Program-made: the position numbers and the translations under genes
The notes under the pieces: generated by a model
Database searches by the model: none
What the model was told of the DNA's origin: nothing
Seen by the model: the letters and a program-made list of their open reading frames with translations, nothing else
Part shown: positions 52,920-64,000 of the stretch, piece by piece
Layout: the number at the start of each line of letters is the position of its first letter
Numbering within the stretch: the first letter of the stretch is position 1
From: Anagrus nilaparvatae
Taxonomy: Eukaryota; Arthropoda; Insecta; Hymenoptera; Mymaridae
Direction of reading: 5' to 3'
NCBI GenBank assembly: GCA_022575985.1
Contig: JAKSXM010000263.1
Span: forward strand, 10,086,001 to 10,150,000
DNA length: 64,000 bases

Positions 52920-53405
52920 AATAATTTTCCCCAATTTTTAGCTTTTTAGATCCAATCCTCTATTTTTTACAGCTATTTTTGTTTTTTTCAATTTTTTGAA
53001 ATTTTTAATTTTTGAGAAATTTATGTTCATTAATTTTTCTCGCAAGCGCGCACTTTACAATAAAATTTTTTTTCCTTATAGTACCCCATATGAAATTTCT
53101 CGTAGAATTCGATTCTGTGGTCCAAATTTTTTTTTGAACTGCGCAACCGCGACAAAATTAACTTTCTTGCTTTGCCTATTCTAGCTCAATTTTCATCCTA
53201 TTGGTCTCAAATTGTAGGTTTTTTCATATACTTTCAGCATATGAAATCATTTTTTTGGGTTAATTTATTTTAAAAGCACTAAAATTGAAAAATAGCAATT
53301 TTAAAAAAATCATTTTTCACAAATTTTGAATTTCCTGCCAAATCACGTGACCAAATGAAAATCTGACTGAAAATTCGGATTCAGCGAAAAATTTTACATA
53401 AGGGT
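52920..53405 (+). repeat. Diverged dispersed repeat, second copy of 3310-3705
   Basis: See the 3310-3705 entry for the shared blocks. This copy is followed by ATTCGGATTCAGCGAAAAATTTTACATAA, written here as ATTCGGATTCAGCG and AAATTTTACAT, the terminal text found in the foldback at 35528. Confidence 0.6.
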
Positions 53406-53729
53406 ACCAATTTTCGTCTTATTTCATTAAATAGTTTCTAAGATATCCCATTTTAAAGATAAAGATTAAAATTGACTTTTTTTAAAAAACCCTAAAAATG
53501 GGACTCTGACTTTAATTATCATATCTGTTAAAAAAATAATTATAAAAAGACGAGTAAAATTTTTTTGGAAACTAAGGGCTTTTAAAGAATTTTTTAGGCC
53601 TATAGAAGTCGTTTCTTTTAAAAATTAGAATTTTGGCAGCAATTTCAAAATTGGTCATTTTGGGGTAAGAATAGGCATTTGGTTTATTGACTATCGGCAT
53701 GAGAGATTTAGCGACAAATAATTGCAGTG

Positions 53730-54167
53730 TACGGTAACTGAATGGTGACACTTATACCAAAAAAATGAGACCAATTGGAAGTATTTTGGTTAGCTGGCGA
53801 GGTTGCAGCTTTGTATTAAAGATTATGAAAAAAATCCTATTTTATAACATTGTTGTATTTTGTAGCTATAATATCTTATTTTCAATTTTCCGAATTTTCT
53901 AGTAACCTAATGAAAATTTTGACGAAATTTTCGGATTCCTCGAGAACTTGTACAAAAGACCCCCTTTTTGGAAAAGTTTTGGATGTTTTCGTAACGCTAT
54001 AGAAATAAAAGAAATAGCAAAATACTAAATAACTACAATATACCACAATGTTATCAAATAGGATTTTTTCGTAATCTTTAATACAAAGCTGCAAACTTGC
54101 CAGTTAACCAAAATACTTCCAATTGGTCTCATTTTTTTGGTATAAGTGTCACCATTCAGCTACCGTA
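53730..54167. mobile_element. 0.44 kb foldback, TIR TACGGTARCTGAATGGTGAC
   Basis: Arms of about 120 bp (53730-53850, 54045-54167) are reverse-complements, including CCAATTGGAAGTATTTTGGT. The centre has TCGGATTCCTCGAGAA, a diverged version of the text in other foldbacks here. It directly precedes the Penelope-like element. Confidence 0.72.
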
Positions 54168-54219
54168 ATAGACGTATGACTCTGTACCAACGCATATTGC
54201 CAATAATCTAAAGAAAATT

Positions 54220-56635
54220 ATGAGCGTTCAATTCCACAGCAACTCATGTAAGTCGTTATGCGAATATTTAGTAGAAAAAACCGGGTTTAGGTTACTCAAT
54301 ATTGAAATAAAAGATATAAATATGCATATTAGTTTTTTGGAAAAACGCATAACAAAGATAGTTAATAATATAAGCAAGCTAGGGTTACCTAGTGAATTAA
54401 TAAAAAATTTTTTTGACACACAAAATAAAAAATCTGAAAATTTATCATCAAAAGTCAATTTTAAATTAAATAATAAATTTAACAATGTAGTTGAAAAAAG
54501 TAACGTTTTAAATTCAAATTTAATTATGAATAATGATGTACCCACGCAAACAATAAATAGTAATTTAGATGTTAGTACAAATAATCGTAATAATATACAG
54601 TATAGTAATTGGTTTAAAAACATTTCAAGTATAGAAATTTCGAATGAAATAATTGACATAGTAGCTTTAGGTCCAAAATTTAATTTGAAGGTTGTGCCTT
54701 CTGAAAAAGATATAATTGATATAATAAAAAACTTAGAAAGGTCTTTACAATACATTGAATATAATAATAAAGTGTCAAATGATAAGTCGGTAAATAATAA
54801 TAGTAATAATAAGGATATAAAAAAATTCACTGATTCTATTCGAAGGGATGTAGTACATTGCTTAAAAAATGCCACAAAAAACACAAAGCATATTTCATTA
54901 CAAGAAAAATGGCTAGTAGGTAGGGTAAAATCGGTAAAAAAATTTCTGAAAAATAATAAAAACATATTTTTCACGTATGCGGATAAAGGTAATGTCACAA
55001 TTTGCATAGATTTAATCTCGTATATAGAAAAATGTATTCGTTTATTATCGGATAGGAAAACTTATGAAGTAATAAATTGTGATAAAACTTTATTGGATAA
55101 CTTGCAAACTCTTGCGAAAGAAATTTTAGAATTTTGGAATGAAAAAAATTATTTGCCAAGAACATTTAATAAATTTGAATTAACGCAATCGGATACAATA
55201 TTAGCGCTTTTTTATGGATTAATAAAAATACACAAGGAAGGTTATCCGGTACGGCCGGTAGTATAGTATAAACACACCCTTTTATTCCATATCGAAGTTT
55301 ATACTTGATATATTAAGCAGCTATTGCAATAAACCAAAATCACACATAAAGAATAGTACGGACTTAATTGAAAAAATAAAAAGTATAAATATCCCTGATA
55401 ACTACAAAATAATATCCTTAGATGTAGTTTCTATGTTTACAAACATTTCTAAAGATGATGTCTTAGAAAGCCTATATAAAAGATTCGAAATCTTATCGAA
55501 AAGATCACATTTGCCATTTGTAGAAATAATCAAAGCAACGGAATTGCTTTTTGATAATATTTATTTTACATTTCAAAACGTAACGTACAGACAAATTTCG
55601 GGTACACCTATGGGGAGCCCGTGCTCAACAATTTTTTCGGACATTGTCATGGATGACTTGGAAACTACAGCTTTAAATAAACTAGATTTTAAACCGTTAT
55701 TTTATTACAGATATGTTGACGACATTATAATGAGTGTACCGGATGAGAAAATTAATGACACGTTAGATATTTTTAATAGTATAAATCCCAATTTGGGATT
55801 CACTAAAGAAATAGAAAATCCTCAAAATGGTATTAATTATCTTGACATCACCATTCTTAGAAACAATAATGGAATAATAAGTGATTGGTATCACAAAAGT
55901 ACGTATTCGGGCCGTATTTTACACTACCAGAGTAACCATCCGTTCAAACAAAAAATTGCCATGGTATATAATTTGGTTGATAATGCAACATTATTAGCGG
56001 ACAAAAAATTTCATGAAAAAAATCTAAGAATTACTAAAGAAATATTACAGGCTAATAGGTATCCTGAAAATTTTATAAAAAAATACACACAAAAACGGAT
56101 AAATTTTAATAAATTAAGGAATAGAGGAAAAATTTAAAAATAAAATGCGGCAATATATAAACAAAAAAACATTATAAAATTAGCTTACATACCAAACATA
56201 TTTAACAGCGTGAGCCGAACATTACGAAAATACAATTTTCTAATAGTTCCTTACAATAATAATAATCTTTCGTGTATAATTAAAAAGGGAAAGGACGATA
56301 TAAAAAATTCTAATCGCACCAACGTAGTCTAGAAAATAGACTGTGCGGATTGTGATGTGTCATATATTGGTGAAACTAAACGTAGAATTTTTAAACGGAT
56401 GGAGGGCCATTTGAAAGACATCAAGAAAAAGTTAGATAAACCAATACCTAATCATTGCAAGCTGTTGCATAATATGGATTTTAACAATATCGTGATATTA
56501 GACACGGAACCAGATTTTAGAACAAGAAAATTTTCGGAAGCGGTGTATATCAATAAATTTAATAATACGATAAATGAAAATGAGAATGCGGGGTCGTTTA
56601 ATTTTATATACAAAAATGTCATAGTCCCACGTTAA
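54220..56635 (+). pseudogene. Penelope-like retroelement: reverse transcriptase plus GIY-YIG endonuclease
   Basis: About 805 codons from ATG 54220 to TAA 56635, the usual size of a Penelope-like ORF. Order: N-terminal region with LGPKFNLKVVPSEKD; YADKGNVTICID; FYGLIKIHKEGYPVRPVV; then one extra base (T at 55264 or nearby) before SINTPFYSISKF; RT motif A ISLDVVSMFTNI; motif B GTPMGSPCS; motif C YYRYVDDIIMS; a linker ending NFNKLRNRGKI with TAA stops at 56135-56137 and 56141-56143; a Cys-rich DCADCDV then SYIGETKRRIFKRMEGH, the GIY-YIG endonuclease typical of the group, preceded by a TAG at about 56330 where Tyr is expected. A single frame otherwise spans everything, so decay is recent. Penelope-like RT is related to telomerase RT. 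Confidence 0.9.
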
Positions 56636-57072
56636 TAAATATTCAAATACATTTGATACGTATATTAAAGAAATATGATGAAAAACATATGGCTATTTAA
56701 TGTATTTATAAAGATTTTTTCAAAGATTTTTTAAAAAATAAAAAATAATTAGTCTCATGTCGGCAGCACCCAGTGTCGCATAGCTCAAAAAAACAAGTAT
56801 TTTTATGTAAGTTTAACACATTTACTCCAGTAAAATCACGGTTTTGGTGGTATTGTTTGTGGCCGCTACCAGATTTGGTCTACTATAGGTTTTTTGGGTC
56901 GCTGAATCCGAAAATCGGAGTCTTTTCTGTGCGCAATTGGGGCTTGACCCTTAAATCGGGCAAAACTGCCCTTTAAAAGGGCATTTTTGCTGTATTCATT
57001 GTAGGCCTTTGAAATTTGGTATACAGGGGTTTTTTGAGTCGCTAATAACGAATATTGCAGTTTTAATTATGA

Positions 57073-57492
57073 AAAATTACCGGTAAAGATAATATTTTAG
57101 AGCCTGTTTTTACTGCATGTCCACTTATACCAGACAAATTTTTAAAGAAATTTAGTTGCGGTTGTAAAAAAGGTAGCCTAAAAAAATGTGGATGTCGCAA
57201 ACTGGGTCTAAAATGCAGCATATTCTGCAAAACGTGCAGTGGTCAGAGCTGCGAAAATTGTGAACATAACTCTGACATAAATTCAGAAAACACATGTGAG
57301 GATAATTCCATTTTAGAGCCAAACGTCACCATAGACGAAAACGATGACAGCCTTCTGGAGAGAACGTATGAAGATTTCGATTGTTCAATTTTTGAACCAA
57401 ATATTAGTGTTGACTGCATTTATAACGATAGCTATGATAATATTGAGGATATAACTCAAGTACACTCGGTCCAGAGTATGGAGTATGATTAA
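57073..57492 (+). CDS. CXC (tesmin/TSO1-like) domain fragment inside a foldback
   Basis: Open for 139 codons after a TGA, with no ATG near its start. It reads DNILEPVFTACPLIP, then FSCGCKKGSLKKCGCRKLGL, KCSIFCKTCSGQSCEN, and an acidic tail ending VQSMEYD before TAA 57492. The spacing of nine or more Cys (C.C, C.C, C..., C..C) matches CXC domains, which bind zinc and often DNA. In insects such domains are also found at the C-terminus of transposon-encoded proteins (my recollection, not checked). Codon composition is less AT-rich than the surroundings. Probably a 3' exon captured by, or left over from, a larger element. Confidence 0.65.
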   Translation, partial: KITGKDNILEPVFTACPLIPDKFLKKFSCGCKKGSLKKCGCRKLGLKCSIFCKTCSGQSCENCEHNSDINSENTCEDNSILEPNVTIDENDDSLLERTYEDFDCSIFEPNISVDCIYNDSYDNIEDITQVHSVQSMEYD

Positions 57493-57689
57493 TTGTATAT
57501 AATATTTGCAAAATGTCTCAAAAATTATTTGTTTTCGTACTTTTTTGTACTTTTTTTAGAACAATATGTTATGTTTAAATAATAATAAAAAATCTTATTA
57601 CTTAAAAACGTATGATTCATTTATGTATACCTTTCAAACCCTTTTAGGAGTAGTTTTAGCAAATTTGAGGCCAAACACCTAATTTTCAA

Positions 57690-58380
57690 CTTAAAAAAAC
57701 GCGATTTTCGTGAACAGCAAGCTAAAAAACCCCTGTATACCAAATTTCAAAGGCTTAGAATGAATACAGCAAAAATGCCCTTTTAAAGGGCAGTTTTGCC
57801 CGATTTAAGGGTCAAGGGGTAATTTTTCATAATTAAAACTGCAATATTCGTTATCAGCGACTCAAAAAACCCCTGTATACCAAATTTCAAAGGCTTAGAA
57901 TGAATACTGCAAAAATGCCCTTTTTAAGGGCAGTTTTGCCCAATTTAAGGGTCAAGGGGTAATTTTTCATAATTAAAACTGCAATATTCGTTATTAGCGA
58001 CTCAAAAAACCCCTGTATACCAAATTTCAAAGGCTTAGAATGAATACAGCAAAAATGCCCTTTTTAAGGGCAGTTTTGCCCAATTTAAGGGTCAAGGGGT
58101 AATTTTTCATAATTAAAACTGCAATATTCGTTATCAGCGACCCAAAAAACCCCTGTATACCAAATTTCAAAGGCTTACAATGAATACAGCAAAAATGCCC
58201 TTTTAAAGGGCAGTTTTGCCCGATTTAAGGGTCAAGGGGTAATTTTTCATAATTAAAACTGCAATATTCGTTATCAGCGACCCAAAAAACCCCTGTATAC
58301 TAAATTTCAAAGGCCTACAATGAATACAGCAAAAATGCCCTTTTAAAGGGCAGTTTTGCCCGATTTAAGGGTCAAGCCCC
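57690..58380 (-). repeat. 140-bp tandem repeat, about five units
   Basis: AATTTTTCATAATTAAAACT starts units at 57821, 57961, 58101 and 58241, an exact 140-bp period. Each unit includes a small palindrome (GCCCTTTTAAAGGGC) and CCCCTGTATACC. The left arm holds one unit in the opposite orientation. Confidence 0.93.
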
Positions 58381-58471
58381 AATTGCGCACAGAAAAGACT
58401 CCGATTTTCGGATTCAGCGACCCAAAAAACCTATAGTAGACTAAATCTGGTGGCGGCCACAAACAATACCA

Positions 58472-58488
58472 CCCCCCCCCCCCCCCCC
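58472..58488 (+). repeat. C17 homopolymer
   Basis: Seventeen consecutive C in very AT-rich DNA, near the right end of the foldback. The left arm has only GGTTTTGG at the same place, so the run arose or expanded on one side. Its true length is uncertain. Confidence 0.9.
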
Positions 58489-58591
58489 GTGATTTGACTG
58501 GAGTAATTGTTAATATAAAAATGTTTTTAAATTCTCATATTGTTCATTAGTAATTAAGAAAAAATTATATAATTTTTGTATTCAGATCACC

Positions 58592-58640
58592 TGAAGAGGC
58601 CAACGGATTTGTTGGTGAAATATTGTGAAATAAAAAAATT
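58592..58640 (+). ncRNA. Hammerhead-ribozyme-like motif
   Basis: CTGAAGA (58592-58598, matching the CUGANGA core) is followed by a hairpin GCCAAC/GTTGGT with a 6-nt loop, then GAAA (58618-58621). That is the order of a hammerhead core. Penelope-like elements commonly carry hammerheads, and this lies where the 3' end of the interrupted one should be. One base (G58599) is unpaired next to stem II and stems I and III are weak, so it may be decayed. Confidence 0.4.
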
Positions 58641-58740
58641 GTTACACATCAAATTAATTTGTTTTGTTTTATTTATTTTAAATAATTTGAAACAATAAAA
58701 AATTAAGTTCAGCTCCAATTCTGGTCAATAAAATATTATT

Positions 58741-59520
58741 TTTACTTTTATTATGACATTAAGACCTATTTTTTTTATAAAATTTTTTTCACCAAAAAAT
58801 CTCCAGGTATTTTTTTTTTTTTTAATTTGGATGTAACACCTCATTTTTATCCATGCAAGTAAATTTTTGTAGTATTTTCATATTGTAAACAGCTAATATG
58901 AACTTTACTATACAATTAAATTTTTAAAATTTTTGTTTTTTTTCTTCTTAGGACTGCCGATACCTATCTTATTTCATAATGAAATTTTTTGAGTTTTTTC
59001 ATATATAAATAGCCGACAATATACATGGTAAATTTTTTAGTATTTTCATCTTGTATACCGCCAAAATGAATTTTACTATACAGTTAAATATTTCTAATTT
59101 TTTTTTCATTCTTAGGACTGCTGATATCTATATTATTACATCGTGAAATTTTTTTAATTTTTCATATACAAAATAGCCAGAAATATAGATTGAAATTTTT
59201 GTAGTTTTTTCATATTGTAAACAGCTAATATGAATTTTACTATACAGCTAAATTAAAAAAATTTTTATTTTTTTCATTCTTAAGACTGCCGATAACTATT
59301 TTATTTCATAGTGAAATTTTTTGAGTTTTTTCATATATCGAAAAGCCGACAATATAGATTGAAATTTTTGTAGTTTTTTCATATTGTAAACCGACAATAT
59401 GAATTTTACTATACAGTTAAAATCTTAAAATTTTTGTTTTTTTCTATTATTTTTAGGACTGCCGATGTCTATATTATTTCATATTCAAATTTTTGAGTCA
59501 TTTCATATATAAAATAAAAG
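58741..59520 (+). repeat. 170-bp satellite array, second block
   Basis: CATATTGTAAACAGCTAATA-type words at about 58879, 59048, 59209 and 59379. The first 170 bp are almost identical to 52532-52700, including GACATTAAGACCTATTTTTT, so the two blocks share a recent origin. Confidence 0.82.
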
Positions 59521-59879
59521 AGTTTCGGGGCAAATTACTCCTTGGAAAAAATGCTATCTTTTTTAATTTTAGCTCACGGCACAGAGTTACAACTGTTTAA
59601 AGCTAAGAAGTACAAAATTTAAAAACTCAAAAACTGGTCATTTTCATCACTTCATATCTTAAAATGGTTTGTATTAAAATATAAAAACCAAAATGCTTTG
59701 TTTTTATTAAACGCATTTCTAAAGCAGCTTTTTTTTTTTTTTTTTTTATTTAATGTATTCATTAAAAAGAAATATCAAAAAAAAGACTTAGAGTCCGATT
59801 TATTGAGTAATTGGGTTTATTCATTGAAATAATAGTATTGAATTTAGCAGAAACTATACTTAACTTTAATTTTTTTTTC

Positions 59880-62400
59880 TAAAACAATCCTGTTTTATAG
59901 AAATGTTGTAATTCCAATTGTTTTTATGCAATATTAGCATTAAATTATTAGTATTGAATTTAGAAAAATATACTCAACTTAAATGTTTTCGAATATTGTC
60001 CGGTTTTATAGAAATCTTGTAATCTCAAATATTTTTATGCAATGATAGCATTGAAATATATGTCTTAAATTTAGCAAAATGTACCCCACTTTCAATTTTT
60101 TCAAATAATAGCCTGTTTTTTAGAACAGTTGTAATTTCAATTGTATTGAAATATTAGTAATTAATTTAGCAGAAACTATACCTCACTTTAGTTTTATTTC
60201 GAAAAGTTTCCTTTTTTATAGAAAAGTTGTAATTTCAATCGTTTTTATGCAATATATTGATATATTATAGTATTGAATTTATCAAAATATACCCAACTTA
60301 AATGTTTTTGAATTCCGTCGTGTTTTATAGAAATCTTGTAATTTCAAATGTTTTTATGCAATGATAGCATTGAAATATCAGTATTGAATTTAGCTAAATA
60401 TACCCAACTTAAATGTTTTCAAATATTGTCCTGTTTTATAGAAATCTAGTAATTTCAAATATTTTTCTCCAATAATAGCATTGAAATATTAGTATTGAAT
60501 TTAACAGAAAACAGAAATTATACCCCTCTATAATATTTTTTTCTTTAACAACTTAAGAAGATAAACTCATATTGATTGTCCACAATTTGAAAAACATCTA
60601 AAAATTTTAATATATATTGTCAGGTGTATTATAGCAGAGACTATACGCCATTCTAAATTTTTTTCGATTAGTCGTCCTGTTTTATATAAAAATTGCAACT
60701 TAAAATATTTTTGTGCAATGATTGCATTGAAATATTTTTATTGACTATAGCAGAGAATATACGCCATTCTAAATTTTTTCGATTAGTCGTCCTGTTTTAT
60801 ATAAAAATTGCAACTTAAAATATTTTTGTGCAATGATTGCATTGAAATATTTTTATTGACTATAGCAGAGAATATATGCCATTCTAAATTTTTTTCGATT
60901 AGTGTCCTGTTTTATATAAAAGTTGGAATTTCAAATATTTTTATGCAATGACAGCATTTGAATTTTTTTTTTTTGATTTTAGCTGAAACTGTACAACATT
61001 TTAAATTTTTTTCTAATAGTCTCCTGTTTTATATAAAAGTTGTAATTTCAAATATTTTTATGCAATGATTTCATTGAAATATTTTTATTGACTTTAGCAG
61101 AAACTATACGCCATTATAAATTTTTTCTAATAGTCTCCTGTTTTATATAAAAGTTGCAACTTAAAATATTTTTGTGCAATGATTGCATTGAAATATTTTT
61201 ATTGACTTTAGCAGAAACTATATGCCATTTAAAATTTTTTTTGATTAGTTTCCTGTTTTATATAAAAGTTGGAATTTCAAATATTTTTATGCAATGATAG
61301 CATTTAAATTTTATTTTTGATTTTAGCTGAAACTGTACATCATTTAAAATTTTTTTCTAATAGTATCCTGTTTTATTTAAAAGTTGGAATTTTAAATATT
61401 TTTATGCAATGATTGCATTGAAATATTTTTGTAGTTTCAAAAATTTTTATGCAATGATAGCATTGAAATTTTTTTATTGACTTTAGCAGAAATTACACGC
61501 AATTCTAAATTTTTTTCTAATAGTCTCCTGTTTTATACAAAAGTTATAATTTTAAATATTTTTATGCAATTAGAGCATTTAAATTTTTTTATTGACTTTA
61601 GCCAAAACTATACGCCATTTAAAATTTTTTTTGATTAGTTTCCTCTTTTATATAAAATTTGTAATTGCAAATATTTTTATGCAATGATAGCATTTAAATT
61701 TTGTCTTGGACTTTAGGAGAAATTATACGCTATTCTAAATTTTTTTTTAATAGTCTACTGTTTTATACAAAATATGTAATTATAAATATTTTTATGCAAT
61801 GATAGCATGGAAATTTTTTTATTGATTTTAGCAGAAACTATACGCCATTATAAATTTTTTTCTAATAGTCTCCTGCTTTATTTAAAAGTTGGAATTTCAA
61901 ATATTTTTATGCAATAAGAGCATTGAGATTTTTTTATTGACTTAAGCCAAAACTATACGCCATTTAAAATTTTTTTTGATTAGTTTCCTCTTGTATATAA
62001 AATTTGTAATTGCAAATATTTTTATGCAATGATAGCATTTAAATTTTTTTTTGGACTTTAGGAGAAATTATACGCCATTCTAAATTTTTTTTTAATAGTC
62101 TACTATTTTATACAAAATATGTAATTATAAATATTTTTATGCAATGATAGCTTGGAAATTTTTTTATTGATTTTAGCAGAAACTATACGCCATTATAAAT
62201 TTTTTTCTAATAGTCTCCTGTTTTATTTAAAAGTTGGAATTTCAAATATTTTTATGCAATGATTGCATTGAAATATTTTTGTAATTTCCAATATTTTTAT
62301 GCAATGATAGCATTGAAATTTTTTTATGTACTTTAGCAGAAATTATACACCATTCTAATTTTTTTTTCAATATTCTTCTGTTTTATGAAAAAAATTATAA
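59880..62400 (+). repeat. Satellite of about 115 bp, about 20 units
   Basis: ATTTTTATGCAATGATAGCA recurs roughly every 115 bp (for example 61061, 61175, 61290, 61405), alternating with TTTAGCAGAAACTATACGCC and AGTCTCCTGTTTTATATAAA. Pairs of units are duplicated together in places (60640-60880; 61490-62330), showing a higher-order structure. Confidence 0.9.
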
Positions 62401-62549
62401 AATTTAAAAAAATTTACTTTTTAGATATATTTTTAAAAATAATTAAATTATTTTTACATACTGAAATTCATATTGGTTGTCTAGAATCTGATAAAATTAT
62501 TAAAATTTCAATTTATACTGTTTTACGTATCAAAGAAAGAAAATAATAA

Positions 62550-63340
62550 AATATAGATATCGGCTGTTCCAAGTATAAAGAAAAAATTAGAAAAATTTCA
62601 TTCCGTTGTTACATATGTATTTGTCGTTTATAATATGAAAAATTCAGAAATATTTATCTTATAATTTCGGTGCTTCTATATTGTTAGGTAATTCTTATTG
62701 AAAAAAAAAAATAATACTTTAGATGTCGGCAGTCTTAGTTATGAAAAAATAAAAAAAATATATTTAAGATGTCGGCTGTTCTATGTATGAAAATATAAAA
62801 AAAAAATAATAATTTAGATGTCGGCAGTCCCAGTTATGAAAATTCGAAAAAAAATTATAATAATTTAGATGTTGGCAGTCTTAGTTATGAAAATTCGAAA
62901 AAAAATTAATAATTTAGATGTCAGCAATCTTAGTTATGAAAAATTCGAAAAAAAATTAATAATTTAGATGTCGGCTGTCCTAAGTATGAAAAAATAAAAT
63001 AAATAATAATTTAGATGTCGGCTGTCCTATGTATGAGAATATAAAAAAAAAATAATAGTTTAGATGCCGGCATTTTTAGTTATGAGAAAATAAAAAAAAA
63101 AAAATAATTTAGATGTCGGCATTTTTAGTTACGAAAAAATAAAAAAGGAATAATTCGGATGTCGGCAGTCTTATTTATGAAAAAATCGAAAAAAAAAAAT
63201 TAATAATTTAGATGTCGGCAGTCTTAGTTATGAAAAAATCGAAAAAAAATAATTATTTAGATGTCGGCTGTCCTAATTATGAGAAAATAAAAAAAAATAT
63301 TTTAGATGTCGGTTGTCCTATGCATGAAAAAATTAAAAAA
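62550..63340 (+). repeat. Satellite of about 60 bp with AGATGTCGGCAGTC
   Basis: About 13 copies of AATTTAGATGTCGGCAGTCT or TGTCGGCTGTCCTA followed by ATGAAAAAAT and an A-rich spacer. The reverse complement (AAGACTGCCGACATC) resembles part of the 170-bp satellite unit at 58950-59470, so the two satellites are related and lie in opposite orientation. Confidence 0.88.
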
Positions 63341-63627
63341 AAAATTGGTTCTAAATAGTTTTTTTGCTATTTCTCTTCAATGAATGCATTAAATAAAAAA
63401 CCAAACAAAGTTCCTTTAGAAAATTGTTTATTAAATAGAATGCAATTGGGTTTTTACATTTTGATACAATCCATTTTAAAATATGAAGTGATGAAAATTA
63501 CCACTTTTTACGTTTCTAAATTTTAAACTTCTTAGCTTTAAACAGTTGTAACTCGAAACGGTGAGCTCTAATTAAAAAAAATGAAAACGTCAAATCGGTA
63601 GCATTTTTTCAAAGGAATAATTTGCAC

Positions 63628-64000
63628 TAGAGTTTGTCTCAAAAGATCTCTTAGATCCTGATAAAAAACAATTTTAGTGAAAAAAAAATATAATTTTTTA
63701 CCTTTTCGATCACTAACTTCTGAGATTGATTTCTCGAAATCATTTAATTATTTTTTAAAAATAAAAAAATCGGTTGGGGGTATTTCTTCAAGGATTAATT
63801 TAAAACCAATTTCATGTATTTTCGTCCATACAATTCTTCATAAATGGATATTGAGTAAAATCGAAAATAATAAAATTTTTCAATTATTTCATTTTAATAT
63901 ATATAGGATGCTTGCTCGGTAAAACTTTTTTATTCTGTGGAAAACTCAGAAAATTCTGGAAAAGCTTAATCCTAATCTGACTTAAGTTCACCTGATCTCA
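63628..64000. other. Window end, nothing recognised
   Basis: An 81-codon open frame at 63677-63922 has AT-driven composition and no recognisable motif, so I do not call it a gene. Confidence 0.4.

Larger units (their letters stand above)
56825..58503. mobile_element. 1.7 kb TA-flanked foldback carrying a CXC-domain fragment
   Basis: Ends CTCCAGTAAAATCACGG and CTCCAGTCAAATCACGG (reversed), with TA at 56823-56824 and 58504-58505. The left arm (to about 57080) has one copy of a 140-bp unit; the right arm has about five. The loop holds a cysteine-rich open frame (57073-57492). It sits between the Penelope-like ORF and what looks like that element's 3' end. Confidence 0.75.
59528..63627. mobile_element. 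4.1 kb foldback filled with satellites
   Basis: Arms of about 240 bp (59528-59770, 63375-63627) are reverse-complements, with GCAAATTAYTCCTTKGAAAA, TAACTGTTTAAAGCTAAGAA-like and CATTTAATAAACA-like blocks. Everything between is tandem repeat (59880-62400 and 62550-63340). No coding sequence. Terminal duplications were not resolved. Confidence 0.68.

Noticed and set aside
54228..55007. 259-codon minus-strand frame
   Set aside because: It is the antisense shadow of the Penelope-like ORF; the plus-strand frame has the RT-family motifs.

Overview
The window looks like the nuclear genome of an insect or other arthropod. It is very AT-rich, has spliced genes with short introns (75-85 nt where no transposon has landed), and carries DUF4806, tnp2/CACTA-type, MULE, Jockey-type and Penelope-like sequences. 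A parasitoid wasp or another AT-rich insect fits, but the species cannot be fixed from sequence alone.

Region by region. (1) 1-7.5 kb: gene-poor DNA with several MITEs, including a PIF/Harbinger-type MITE with TTA target duplications at 5736-6058. (2) 7.5-34.35 kb: one minus-strand gene that I reconstructed from nine exons whose phases all agree. It encodes a 493-residue DUF4806-type protein. A further 352 nt (7529-7880) would belong to the same protein but is cut off by a single-base shift in an A8 run. The introns are packed with transposons, most of them huge inverted repeats (foldbacks): 8672-10082, 10121-13472, 13751-18919, 19371-23940 and 26201-29863, plus a Transib-like MITE with RSS-like ends at 24576-24958. 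(3) 35.5-39.4 kb: a Harbinger-like foldback, then a long transposase ORF of tnp2/CACTA type with a likely upstream first exon. (4) 40-44.3 kb: a MITE, then a foldback that carries a second foldback inserted at the exact dyad centre, which in turn carries a third insertion. (5) 44.3-52 kb: sparse DNA with one possible small exon, then a 4.7 kb inverted-repeat element with a decayed MULE transposase in its loop and tandem arrays containing AAAATGGCGGA. (6) 52-58.7 kb: a 170-bp satellite and a Penelope-like retroelement (RT plus GIY-YIG endonuclease) with one frameshift and a few stops. Its 3' part is split by a TA-flanked foldback carrying a Cys-rich CXC-domain fragment, and a hammerhead-like motif lies beyond that. 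(7) 58.7-63.6 kb: satellites, including a 4.1 kb foldback filled with 115-bp and 60-bp tandem arrays.

Overall logic: one host-like gene is surrounded and invaded by mobile DNA. Most mobile units are long palindromes with satellite arrays inside, many with identifiable target duplications (TA, TTA, GGGCG, GTAAAAAA). Because five of them lie inside introns of a single gene, its primary transcript should fold into kilobase-scale hairpins. That is the most distinctive system-level feature of the window. All splice models and family names here come from reading the sequence; no database search was possible.
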